Positions 27,031 through 37,445 of a DNA stretch of 64,000 nt are shown here, in pieces. Position 1 is the stretch's first letter. Every line of letters begins with the position of its first letter. The position numbers and the translations under genes are program-made. The notes beneath the pieces were generated by a model. That model worked only from the letters and a program-made list of their open reading frames with translations, searched no databases and was not told where the DNA came from. Source of the DNA: Mesostigma viride (Eukaryota > Streptophyta > Mesostigmatophyceae > Mesostigmatales > Mesostigmataceae); NCBI GenBank assembly GCA_009746045.1, contig RPFO01000864.1:1-64000 (forward strand). Reading direction: 5' to 3'.

Positions 27031-28796
27031 GTCCATGTTCCCAAGAAAAGTCCTTATTTTAGGACCAGTTTGAATTAAAAAATATATGTGCAAACATCAA
27101 ATTTTGACCCTGGCATTTTTACCACTGACAGATAACACACTTTTTGAATTTTGGACAAAAACCTGGGTTCAAATAATTACATTTAGTGCCTGAATGGACC
27201 CTGGCCCATGGCAGGCCTCAAACCGCGAATTTGGTCAAAATGAGAATTTAGGACCAATAGGACCAATTAGTGTCAACGCATGACCATGCTATCCACACGG
27301 TCCCTTGAGCATCTTACAAGCGCTAGGGGACCCTACGAGGCCTTGGGATGGCGGGGCAGCGTATAACAAGGCCATACCCTGCTGTGGCTGCCTCTATATA
27401 TACGCGTGCTTCACGGTGTCACAGATGGTGCAGGTAATGCAATATACGGTTGCATGGTTGCTGAGGTTGCCCGGCTTGAACATGGCCCACCCCTTGCGGT
27501 AAACTTTCTCTAAGCATATGCCAAGCCTTCTTTGACATCACGGACATGCTGGCCACCACCCAGCGATGAAAAAACATTGCATTTGCATTGCAACTAACAC
27601 ATGAATGCAGCCAAATCAAGTTACAGAACAACGTTGTGCTAACATGCAACGCTTTGTGAGCGAATTCAGGGTGCATGTAACACCTAAACCATATTGTATA
27701 TACTGTCTGAGAACACCCTGAACAACTGCAGGCCATAGGACCATGGTTTATAACTAACACATGAGTAAAACTGCTCTTACGCATGTGTGTTTTAGCTGCA
27801 GCGGACGACGAAGATAGAGACGTAAAAAATTGTATGACGTAAACCAACTATGTGTGACAGTTATGTGCACAGAGAGCGTCCCCTCTTTTTAGGCATAGCT
27901 TACTGACTCAAAACACCACGACAGCGTTGCCAGTTACACTCATGATCTAGGGCACCCCGGCACGTACCTGCTACTTACGTCGCCTCATTCCAGATGGTTG
28001 CAAAAAAGTCGCTGAAATCCGCAGCGAGGTCAGCTTTCCGAGAGCTGAGCGCACCAAAGCTGGCCAACCGGTTCGAAAATGATATAAACCACGCTTGTGC
28101 TGCGTTCTAGGTCCAAGAAATACCGAAAGTGAAGACCTATAAGGTGCGCTCGCTGCCCAGCCTGAACGTCCCTAAAACATGGTCGACAATGGAAATCGGG
28201 CAAGAATATCACGGCCCAGGCGCTCCCATGTCAAATACTCCGTTTATAAACTCCAGACTATAATCAAAATCGTCCACAAAAATTTCCTGGCTTGATTCGC
28301 ACCACCATTGCTAATACACTAACATGTTTGTGCCAAAATCGACCCTCCGCGAGCAGGCGATCTGCGACCCATTTGTGTTGTGCCGCTGTGCTACAGCGCT
28401 ACACATAAAAACTTGCGCAGAAAATTTCACAGCCTTTAAGCATAACTAACGACCTTTCGTTTTTGCTACTGGGCGCCCGAAATGATAAACGCACGTGAAA
28501 ACGCCGGCCACGATTGTCAGGTCGCCATATCCACCTCAGATCATTCCCGCACCCACTTTTTCGCTCCAAAATCGGTTATATTTTTGGTCGAGGTACCTAC
28601 TTTCCCGCCATTATACCCGGTACCCGGGTACGGAATCCGGGTACCATGTGCCGGTACCACGGGTCGGGTACATCATGCCGGGTACGGTCCACATGGGGTA
28701 CGGTCCATATAGTGACCCCCCCCCCCGGTACCTCGGTTATAGTAAATTGGTCCTTAATTTAGGACAAAGTCCTAAATTAAGGACCGTGGGAGGCTT
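27031..28796. mobile_element. Nested element sharing both ends with the 34812-37396 element, no transposase
   Basis: The left 240 bp (TGTCCATGTT, AAGTCCTTATTTTAGGACCA, to AGGACCAATAGGACCAATT) match 34812-35048. The right 250 bp (CACTTTTTCGCTCCAAAATC, GGTACC-rich block, poly-C, GGTCCTTAATTTAGGAC) match 37145-37396. The 1.25-kb middle (27280-28530) is unrelated to the transposase there and shows no gene. The right end has a perfect 17-bp hairpin with AAA loop (about 28752-28788). It lies inside the 11.84-kb transposon and ends where the PHD gene begins. Confidence 0.7.
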
Positions 28797-28811
28797 AACA
28801 GTAGGAAATTG

Positions 28812-31006
28812 GGAGGCGGAGCATCCGAGGATGGCGTTTCTAAGGAGGAGCTCTTGAGTGGCGCCAATCACCCATGCAGTGGGTCGTGTGGAAAGCACGT
28901 CCATGGGATATGCACGGGGCTATTCAAGGACCCAAGTGCTGAAGAAGGGGCAGAATGGATGTGCCCCGAATGTTTTGCTGGGTCGTCCAAGCAAGCCGAC
29001 CAGGAAGCGACTCATCATGTCGGCAACAACCCACGTCCCCCCCTCCCGGCCGGCATCAACTTTAATGCTCCAGTTTCCGAGGATGACCTGGCGGGGATGG
29101 TAGATCTTCATAGTAATTTGGGCGGGAAGGGCAAGGTTGCCGGGGATAAAAAGGACCGTGACGACAAGAATGACAGTGACGACAAGATGGTCGACAGTGG
29201 CGATGACGATCCGGCCAGCCGTGGTGCACACCTGGGTTCCTCCGACCTGACGGGGGACTATTCCATTGACAACGTGATGGAAAGTACCCCGGCCAACGAG
29301 CGTGGCAAAGGGTTCAGTCGCTCCGAGCTGGAGGATGCCAAGATGACATTGAAATTTCCTTCACCTGATCCACCCGGGTGCTCAAGACAATGCCGGTCCA
29401 AGGTCGAAATGAGAGCACCATATCTGTGGGGGGCGGGGTTCCTGGTTTTAGGGCCGAATGCGGGATCATGGCTCGGGCCGTCGTGAACCTTCACCCATGG
29501 AGGCAAAATGTCGGCATCATCTTGGGCGGCTGGAAAAACAAGACCATGAGCGCTCTGTTAGCCCGCGAAACGAAGAATTCGAGCTACAAGTCGTTGCTAT
29601 GTTCGTTTACTCCTTCCATGACCAGGCCCGCACCCACCGGCATCCACTTCCACAACCAAGTGGCACTCATCGTGGCCAACAACCCTCCCAAGTGGTGCGA
29701 TGTCCCTGGTGTAACGTTTCCGGGTAAATCCATCCCTGCAAACGCATGGAATGATGAAATGCAGGAGTGTTTGACGTGGGCCCAGGAGAACGAGCCCAAT
29801 TTAGTTGCCCTGATGGGCAATGCGCCCGTCCCAAGCATCCTGCTCAGTAACGCATTCCCGCAGCGGGCCACGATGGATCTGTGTGGTTCTCCTGATACGC
29901 CATCCCGAGAACGGCGGACACAAGACACCACCATGACCGATGCGGCACCGGCACCGCTCACGGATATCACCAACGCCGGGCTAGGGCGAGCGAAGCGAAT
30001 CACCGCCAAGCAGGCCTTCCAGCCCCCCCCCCAGATGCCAAGAAGCGCCAGCCGGAGAAACGGCGCCCGGGGCCGCAGCCGTTGCAGGAGGCCCTGCCCG
30101 GCACAACGCGAGTACCAACAGAAGTGCAGGCACAACTGGAGGGTATGAAACAGCAGCAGGCCCAGCTTCTGCAAGAGGTCCAGCAGCAGCACCGACAACT
30201 CCACTCAGCAGTTGCAGCAGCAACAACAACAGCAGCAACAACAGCAGCGGCTGCTGCTGCAGCAAATGCAGCAAATACAGCAACAGCAACAGCAGCCGCC
30301 GCCGCAGCAGCAACGACAGGGGAGGCGGCAGCAGCAGGCACCGGCAGCCGAGGCCCCGCCGCCAGAAGCCCTGCCACCACCAGCACCGGCGACAGCACCG
30401 CCTTGCCTGCCACCACCAGCAGCCGTGCCGGCACCGCCTTATTACCCGCCACCACCGGCATCCACGGCGGCACCGCCTTATTACCCGCCGCCACCGGCAC
30501 CCGCGGCGGCATCGCCTTATTACCAGCCGCCACCGGCACCCGCGGCGGCACCGCCTTATTACCAGCCGCCACCGGCACCCGCGGCGGCACCGCCTTATTA
30601 CCCGCCGCCACCGGCACCCGCGGCGGCACCGCTTTACCAGCCGCCACCGGCACCCGCGGCGGCACCGCCTTATTACCCGCCGCCACCGGCACCCGCGGCG
30701 GCACCGCTTTACCCGCCACCAACGGCAGCCGCCCAGGCACCGTATGCGCAGCCACCGGCACAAGCACTAGGATGGTACCAGCAGGTCCTGGCACCGGCAA
30801 CCGCGCCGGCACCGTTGACGCAGCCACAGTATGCGCCGGCACCATACACGCCGGCACCATACGCGCAGCCACCAGCAACTGCAGCCGCGGGATGGTACCA
30901 ACAGCCACCGGCACCGGCGACATCAGCGGCTGCCGCTTGGCAGCAGCCTCCCTCGATGACATTGGCATGGCAGCCGGCACCATTGCCGCAACCTCGTTAC
31001 TACTGA
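28812..31006 (+). pseudogene. PHD-finger plus proline-rich protein gene, 5'-truncated and frameshifted
   Basis: The first segment reads HPCSGSCGKHVHGICTG, then EWMCPECFAG: the second half of a PHD finger (C..C..H..C, W.C..C). The first cysteine pair is absent, and no ATG precedes it. The nested element ends just upstream, so it probably cut off the 5' end. An acidic linker (DKKDRDDKNDSDDK) follows, then a segment in another frame from about 29378-29430 (GIILGGWKNKTMSALLARET, PPKWCDVPGVTFPGKSIP) that I do not recognise. A C10 run near 30018-30028 shifts the frame again, giving a QLEGMKQQQAQLLQEVQQQH coiled coil. The CAG tract near 30200 returns it to a Pro/Ala/Tyr repeat (PPYYPPPPAPAAA) ending at 31006. 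Chromatin binding by the PHD finger is known for the family; a role in transposon targeting is inference. Confidence 0.6.
30190..30960. repeat. CAG tract and Pro-rich coding repeats
   Basis: CAG/CAA triplets at 30190-30300 encode poly-Gln. They are followed by seven or more units of about 57 bp built on CCGCCACCGGCACCCGCGGC and GGCACCGCCTTATTACC. Confidence 0.9.
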
Positions 31007-31701
31007 CCGTTTTCATGTGAAGCAACCGTTTCTTGATATGGCATTCCATTGACACTATATCTAGGCTATGTGTTGCACGGATGCAACATGCTATTAATTA
31101 TCTGGGCGTCCCGGTCATGGTAGGCTAGAGTATAATTTGTTCAAGAGGAACTCGGCGCAAAAGCCGCGGAGCTGTCTAGTCCAGGATATTGGACTGATTG
31201 ATAATAAGGGCGTTATTAGCCATGCACGCCCAACAATGTCTCTTTGGACATTTTAAAATATTATACATGCACCTTGGCCATTATAATTGGCGGCATGTGT
31301 TAGCACCAATAGCTCTGACAGTACACCCAAGTGCATGCATGCTACATCACTACCTCAAAATTCATTGTTGGTATTGAAATGTTTCCATGCCCGGGGAGGA
31401 CTTCATGCATTATGTGAGAAGATTGTATGAAATTACTGCATGGTACACTTCCCTGGCAAATACAATCACGTTCCGCGCATTAAAGTCATCGTGTCCACGC
31501 TCATGCATTATATGGAAGTAAGCATGACATCATGAAGGGCACCGTCACGAGCATCACCCGGTAAATGTCCTGCAGGGTGGTACCAAATAGGTTGAAAACA
31601 GTTGAATACGTAGGGAATCAATGTCAGCCACATATTGGCCCGTAAAAGGGACCCAAATCAACTTATTATCTTGAGTCGGCATCAAAAGTGTCCTAAATTT
31701 C
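31007..31701. other. Right non-coding part of the 11.84-kb transposon
   Basis: A/T-rich mixed sequence. GGCATCAAAAGTGTCCTAAAT at 31679-31699 directly repeats the motif just inside the left end. No gene seen. Confidence 0.45.
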
Positions 31702-32019
31702 GCAATTTGTCCTAATCCAGCGCAACAACTCCAACCTTTCAAGGTCGACGATCACGACTGGACCAACATGTCCCCGGCAACTGCCCTGCATTGCCTCTTC
31801 TACGGGGACTACGCCTCGCTTTACGACCTGTGCCTCCATCTCTACGACATCAATCGCCTCCTCTGGTGGTATAACACCGATGTTCTGCTCGGGTGCACCC
31901 GCCCCCAACTCCAGCACACCATCCTCAACTCCCTTCTCATGCGCTCTGATGGCGAGATCCGGGCTCCATCCATCTCCGCCCCCACACTCCGTTCCATCCT
32001 TACCGAAGCCTTTCAGCAG

Positions 32020-32241
32020 CAGCGTGCCCGTGGGAGGCACGCCAGACAGCTCCCCTAGGGCAGCGTGCGGCTGTCTAGATAGATGTTGTAGTTAGAATGC
32101 TGTTAGATAGATGTAGTATGTAGCCGATGTAGATAGATTAGACCGGTAGGACTGTTTGCACCCATCCATCCATCCATCCATCGGGGTTAATGCTCCGTGA
32201 CTCCCCAACGGGAGCACGAGTCTAATTAATTAATTAATTAA
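32020..32241 (+). mobile_element. 222-bp retro-insert with 9-bp target duplication
   Basis: TTTCAGCAG occurs at 32011-32019 and 32242-32250. The insert includes (CATC)n near 32165, then CTCCCCAACGGGAGCACGAG and an (AATT)n tail. This tail resembles the LINE/ORF1 retroelement tails elsewhere in the window. The host ORF1 reads through correctly when the insert and one duplication are removed. Confidence 0.8.
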
Positions 32242-32551
32242 TTTCAGCAGCACGTGACCCCCCTTGCCGCCGATGTGGCAGCAATGGGCGGCACGCTGGC
32301 TACTGAGCTTCCTCACCTTTCCACCACCGTCACCTCCACCTCCACTGCCATTTCCGCCTCCACTGCCGACATCAAGGCCCAGCTCCTCTCGAGACCTCGA
32401 CCGGCCAGCGCCTCCAAGCCACCGCCACCGCCCTTGAGTGCTTGCATGACACCGCCGGCCTCACCGCCCAGGCGGTGAAGGACATCGCAGCCCTGCCGGC
32501 ATCTGCTGGCCCGGCCCGCGATGCTCCCTCCACCTGGCCGGGCGGACCTGC

Positions 32552-32565
32552 TTAACAGGGGTTAA
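32552..32565. other. Remnant of a TTAA element (TTAA-CAGGGG-TTAA)
   Basis: In the reference ORF1 copy a 1705-bp element begins CCCC after this TTAA and ends GGGG before the second TTAA. Here only CAGGGG lies between two TTAAs at the homologous position. It looks like an aberrant excision footprint or an extreme internal deletion. Confidence 0.7.
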
Positions 32566-32608
32566 GCACCACACCACCTCCACCACCTCCACCATCGCGG
32601 CACAGCTC

Positions 32609-33627
32609 AATTGACATCGTGTTCCCACAAGGGCACAACATGCGCCCTGTCATGCAGGGCTCCCTAGACGCCCTGAGAGGGTTCTGGAAGGAGGTAGCCA
32701 GGCCATTTGAGGATGATGGGGTAGAGGGCAGCCCAGTCAGGCAGGGTGTGGCAGACAGGGTCAAGGCAGCTGCCATCAAGGCGTCAGATGCCCTAGTCAA
32801 TTGCAAAGCCACGGCAGCTGAGAACCTCGCCCTCTACTACCACATGATTGCGGTATGACCACCTGCCAACTGCCATCCTCAAGTGGGGTAACCTACAATT
32901 CTTCTCTGGCCAGGCATTAGAGCACACGCATGCACTGAAGAAGGGGGTGATGAGATCAACCGGCCAGACCAACCGTCGCACCCACCCCTCCACCCGGCCT
33001 GCCCCAAGGGTGAGGCCAAGAAGCGTGCCATGATGGGGGTCATAGGCGGGGGTGCTGCAGCACGTCACCGGCCAACGTCAGGGTGCTCCACAAGCTGGTG
33101 GATGAGAGCCTTGGGGGCAGGCCAGGGCTTGTCACAGGCAGAGAAGAATAAAAGGAAAAGGATGCAGCAGGGCCGTGAGAATGTGCCTCCGGGTGTGGCA
33201 TTGGCCATTTAGATTTTGATAGCTAGCTGGCTAGGTGTTTTATTCATGCACAATCAGTTGTATTATGGGCGTGTGCCCCCAAATATGCATTCCTGCATTG
33301 TAAATGATGATGCATAATGTAATGATGTGTTGTTTTGGAACCTTATATACACCAAAGTGGATGATTGCCATGGACATGTGTGACGAAACCCGGCTTGGAA
33401 AAGGTTCCATGAAAAACTGCATTTTGGGGTATTTATGCTAGCATTTGTCACCATTGATCTGTCATCCAACCAGCGCCTGAAACTTTGTGGGCATGCTGCA
33501 TGGGATGTGTTTAGAACATGTGCAAAGTTCCAGCTCCAGATGAGTTCATTTGGTGTCATTATGTATGCATGTGTGATAAAACCATGATGAAAAATGACTG
33601 CATTTTGGGGGTATTTGTGCTAGCATT
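32609..33627 (+). mobile_element. Repeat family R3, copy 1 (left part; right part 38715-38935)
   Basis: A second copy on the opposite strand occupies about 50945-52245. Shared blocks include CATGCACTGAAGAAGGGGGT, the [16 protein letters not shown]-coding segment, and a 184-bp unit (TGCTAGCATTTGTCACC, CATGCTGCATGGGATGTGTT). The LINE cluster at 33628-38702 is inserted in the 184-bp region at TGTGCTAGCAT. The superfamily is unknown. Confidence 0.6.
32619..33212 (+). pseudogene. Unrecognised R3 protein, C-terminal part
   Basis: Successive frames give [79 protein letters not shown], and finally [18 protein letters not shown] and a stop at 33210-33212. The frame changes near 32858 and again near 33030. 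The last basic stretch and the spacing are preserved in the opposite-strand copy near 52000, which supports a real protein in the family's ancestor. The [20 protein letters not shown] part faintly resembles the end of large eukaryotic transposases, but I cannot assign a family. Confidence 0.4.
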
Positions 33628-33897
33628 AAAAATTAAATTAAATTAAATTATAACATGCCTCCGTGGGGAGATCATGTAGCACATATTCCATGATGGATGG
33701 GGTGGAGGGAGCCGCGTGAACGAACTATCCTAACTCTAAGCTATCTAGAAAATCCTAACTACACTACTCATCAAAACGCCTCCTCCGCTTGGGGGGAGGG
33801 GGCTTGCTCACAGGGTCGGGCATGTGCGCCTTGACAATCTTCGATCTTCCACCGCGTCTTGTCCTGCATGGCAGTCCAAAGACGGGAGAGAGAGTGG
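33628..33897 (-). mobile_element. APE-LINE fragment A (3' end)
   Basis: Read on the minus strand it ends CTCCCCACGGAGGCATGTTA then TAATTTAATTTAATTT. It holds the conserved C-terminal coding end (CTGCATGGCAGTCCAAAGAC region) and is truncated at 33897, where fragment B's tail begins. Confidence 0.8.
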
Positions 33898-34811
33898 ATT
33901 AAAAAATTAAATTAAATTATAACATGCCTCCGTGGGGAGGTCATGTAGCACATATTTCATGATGGATGGGAAGCCGCGTGATCGAACGATCCTAACTCTA
34001 TCTAGAAAAATCCTAACTGCACTACTCATCAAAACGCCTCCTCCGCTTGGGGGGAGGTGGCTTGCCCACAGGGTCGGGCGTGTGCGCCTTGACAATCTTC
34101 TTCCACCGCGTCTTGTCCTGCATGGCAGTCCAAAGACGGGAGAGAGAGTGGATGCGGTGCTCAAACTGGGCTGGGACCACTAGGTCAGCCATCAACATCT
34201 GGATGTAGTTCGTGACAGGTTTCCCTACCCTCTTGGAATGCCCTCGGGGCCATGCAGGCCAGGTCAGAATGTGTTGCCCTGGCTGGCCAAGCCGCTGGGG
34301 GCCGGCCAGGCCAAGGGCGGTGTCGACCTGCATGGCTGGTGCGAGCAAGGTGTCCTACAAATGCTATCCTACGTTGCCGAATCTCGTCCGAAATACGAGG
34401 CATGCCATGATACAAAGATTCTGATGATGGAAACTCGGAAAACCCTGCGTGAAGGACCTGTCGGAGCATCCTGTAAACCGTGCCGTCTAGCCTAGCTGCC
34501 AGTTTGGGTGGGATGCATGGTCCACGCCTCGGCGCCATACGTGAGCACCGTGAGGACGAGGACCTTGATGAAGAGCATGCGCTTGCGGTGCTCGCCCAGG
34601 CCCTTCGAGCGCCAGTAGGTTTTGATCGAGCGAACGGAGCTTGGCCCAGGCCAGGCCGATGCGGGTGTCCACATCGTCGGCAGTGTCAGGAAGCCAGCTC
34701 CCCAACAGCTTGAAGCGGTCGCGGAACGGGACCTCCGTCCCGTCGAGCAGGCGCGGCAGCGGTGGTGTACTGGAGGCCCCAATCACCATCGCCTCAGTTT
34801 TGACACTAATG
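33898..34811 (-). mobile_element. APE-LINE fragment B (RT C-terminal region and tail)
   Basis: Minus-strand frames read KTEAMVIG, LLDGTEVPFRDRFKLLGSWL, LGEHRKRMLFIKVLVLTVLT, RISDEIRQRRIAFVGHLART and LSRLWTAMQDKTRWKKIVK, ending KRRRRFDE and a stop at 34022. This is the usual order for the end of a LINE reverse transcriptase. Several frameshifts break it. The 34812-37396 element is inserted upstream; the rest of the LINE (CTCCAACCCCACCGCCC) resumes at about 37404-37433. Confidence 0.75.
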
Positions 34812-37396
34812 TCCATGTTACCAAGAAAAGTCCTTATTTTAGGACCAGTTTGAATTAAAAAATATATGTGCAAACATAAAATTTTGACCCTGGCATTTTT
34901 ACCACTGAAAGATAACACACTTTTTGAATTTTGGACAAAAACCTGGGTTCAAATAATTACATTTAGTGCCTCAATGGACCCTGGCCCATGGCAGGCCTTA
35001 AACCGCAAATTTGGCCAAAATGAGAATTTAGGACCAATAGGACCAATTTCTATTTCGAGGTATAAAACACTAAGAACGCGACCGTTTGCGTGGCCTGCCA
35101 GCCCTGGACACCACAGGAGCCTCCCCCCCATGATGGCGGTTCCAGCAGTCCCGGTCCACGGCGAAGCTGCACACATTAATACGATGGCCGCCAGGGGGGC
35201 TGCAGGTGGCACAATAGTAGCCACACTTCTTCTTGCAGTAGGAGCACTTCTTCTGCTTCTCGTGCTGCCGCATGTCGTGCGCAAGGCCTGGCAGCGGGGG
35301 GAGGAAGGATCCCAGCGCCCTCTCACTTGCCACCAGCGGGGATGACAGAATTTCCACCGCCAGCGCCTCGAGGAACGTGTCCTGGCTGTCCTTGTCGTCA
35401 GCGAAGAACACCTTGGCCAGGTGCGCGTTGGTAAGGCAGATGCTCATGCACTCACTGCTCTCCCGCACCGCGGCATCCTTGGTGACCCACGCATCACTCA
35501 GGGCAATCTTGGCCCCCTGCCGCTTGTGGTTGTGGCAGTCGATGACACCGCTTTCCTTGCGGTAGATGGCCGTGACCTCGGGCTGTGTGGTCACCTTGCG
35601 GTGCTCCTCCTCCACACCTTGGGCATTGGTGGACAGCCACGTCTTGACCTGGTCTGGGCCAGCCAAGGTGGTGGAGCACGTTGAAACCAGCAGCATGGGC
35701 TGCTTGGACTGGTGCGCGACCGCGAACAGATTGCACGTGCCCACCGACGTGCGCGCCTCGCCTGCAAACGCCACGTGGCTGCCGCGCGGGCCCAGCGCAG
35801 CGAACAGCGCCTTCTTGGGGAAGTTGGAGTGGCCAGTCTTGACGTTGAGGATGGCGTACAGCCCGCGCTTCCACAGCTGCACCGCGGCCTTGCTGGAGCC
35901 GAACCACGAGTCGCCGAGGACGATCGATACGCCCCGAGCCCTTCCATGCCTCGGTCATGCGCATGGTGTTAGCGCAGGCGGGGCCGTACTCCCGGGCAAA
36001 GGGCTTCAGGGCCATGGCCGCAGCACCCTCCTGCACCTCCATGTGCAGCATGATCTTGGACTGCCCATCCGCCACCGTCTTCATCTCCCGGCCCAGCGGC
36101 TTTGGCTTCCTGCCCACCTTCATGAAGCCGGGCATGGCCCGGCCAGTCCAGGTGATCATGCTCTCGTCGCAGACGATGGTGTGGCCAGGCTGCAGCCCGC
36201 TCTTCCAGCACTCATTGATGGAGTCAATCCAGCGACGGCACTTCCAGAACGGGTCGGTTGCCTGGGTTCCTGGGTAGAAGGGCACAGCCCAGACAGCAGT
36301 CAGCTGTTGAAAAAGAGTGCGTGGCATATATCGCCCGAAATTGTAGATGACGACGCCGTCCTTCCGCCAGTAAGCGCTGACCCCGCCGGCCGCATGGTAG
36401 ACCATCATCAGGCAGCGCATTGCGATGTACGCCCACAGCAGGCCCACCGTGACCTTCCAGTCCTTGTAGCCGCGTGCCAGACCCCTCTCGGTCATCAGGT
36501 CCGCCATCTCCGGCAGCAGGTCGGTGGGAAAAAAGTGCTTGAACCAGTCCCAGTTGCTCGCGTCGGCGGGATCTGGACAGCAAAAACCCACCAATCTCGG
36601 CGGGTAGGTCGCGATGTGGCCAGCCATCAGGCGCCGGTCCTCGCGAATTGTGGTTTGCTGGACCCCCCAGGCTGGTAGGTCCATGGGCGCCGGCTCCTGG
36701 CCATCGCCCAGCTTGTACAGCCGCGCCCATAGCTCCTCGTCTGGGTCGATCACATTTTCATCCGGAAATTCATCATCGTCAGGTTCCGAGTCCTCCCCGG
36801 CAGCAGCGACCGCGCCCTGGTCTGGCTCTTCGGGATCAGACTCGGGATGGTTAGACTCATCGTCCGAATCATTTTCAGGCCCAGCCTCCACCCGCAAATC
36901 CTTTTTTTTTATTGCTTCAGTGCTGCCATCGATGTCCCAAGTGCAGGTAACATCCGACCGATCCACACTAACCACCACTCCCGAAATCCTAAACGTGCGC
37001 CAATTGACGCCAGCCTCAACAGCACGCTGGTAGGACCACCTATCTTCCCTTTTCTGGCCTGGCTCGTCAAAAAGATACGCTAACGCGCTTACACGAGCTC
37101 CGACCGTGAGGCCGCCATTACCGCGAGGCATCGTTCCCGCATCCACTTTTTCGCTCCAAAATCGCTCATATTTTTAGTCGAGGTACCTACTTTCCCGCCC
37201 AAATACCCGGTACCCGGGTACGGAATCCGGGTACCATGTGCCGGTACCACGGATCGGGTACATCATGCCGGGTACGGTTGACATGGGGTACGGTCCATAT
37301 AGTGACCCCCCCCCCCCGGTACCTCAGTTATAGTAAATTGGTCCTTAATTTAGGACTTTGTCCTAAATTAATAAGGACCGTGGTATGGCTAACACT
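34812..37396 (-). mobile_element. piggyBac-like transposon inserted in APE-LINE B
   Basis: Both ends match the 27031-28796 element. Its outer edges show imperfect inversion: TGTCCATGTT...TCCTTATTTTAGGAC on the left and, complemented, TAGCCATACC...TCCTTATTAATTTAGGAC on the right. The uninterrupted homologue is LINE D (TTTTGACACTATAATCTCC). Here ACACTAA flanks both sides, suggesting a duplication of about 7 bp rather than TTAA. The interior carries a piggyBac-like transposase pseudogene. Confidence 0.65.
35070..37131 (-). pseudogene. piggyBac-like transposase (DDE_Tnp_1_7 type), frameshifted
   Basis: ATG at 37131 (MPRGNGGLTV). After an acidic N-terminal region come NWDWFKHFFPTDLLPEMADL, FWKCRRWIDSINECW, and the family signature VCDESMITWTGRAMPGFMKV followed by RKPKPLGREMKTVADG (first catalytic Asp in DES). 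The frame then breaks: CGATCGAT at 35921-35928 looks like a 4-bp duplication. In the shifted frame follow VLGDSWFGSSKAAVQLWKRG (second Asp), VIDCHNHKRQGAKIALSD (third Asp) and a Cys-rich C-terminal finger (CSYCKKKCGYYCATC...DCWNRHH), ending at 35070. Total length of about 680 residues suits the family. The enzyme cuts and pastes DNA, classically at TTAA. As read it is broken after about 400 residues. Confidence 0.85.
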
Positions 37397-37445
37397 AACT
37401 CTTAATCTCCAACCCCACCGCCCGTGTGCTAGCATTAAAAAATTA

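Noticed and set aside
30000-31055. Minus-strand Val/Ala/Pro-rich and Arg-rich proteins
   Set aside because: Antisense of the proline-rich coding repeats of the PHD gene.
35566-36678. 370-residue plus-strand frame
   Set aside because: Antisense shadow of the piggyBac-like transposase.
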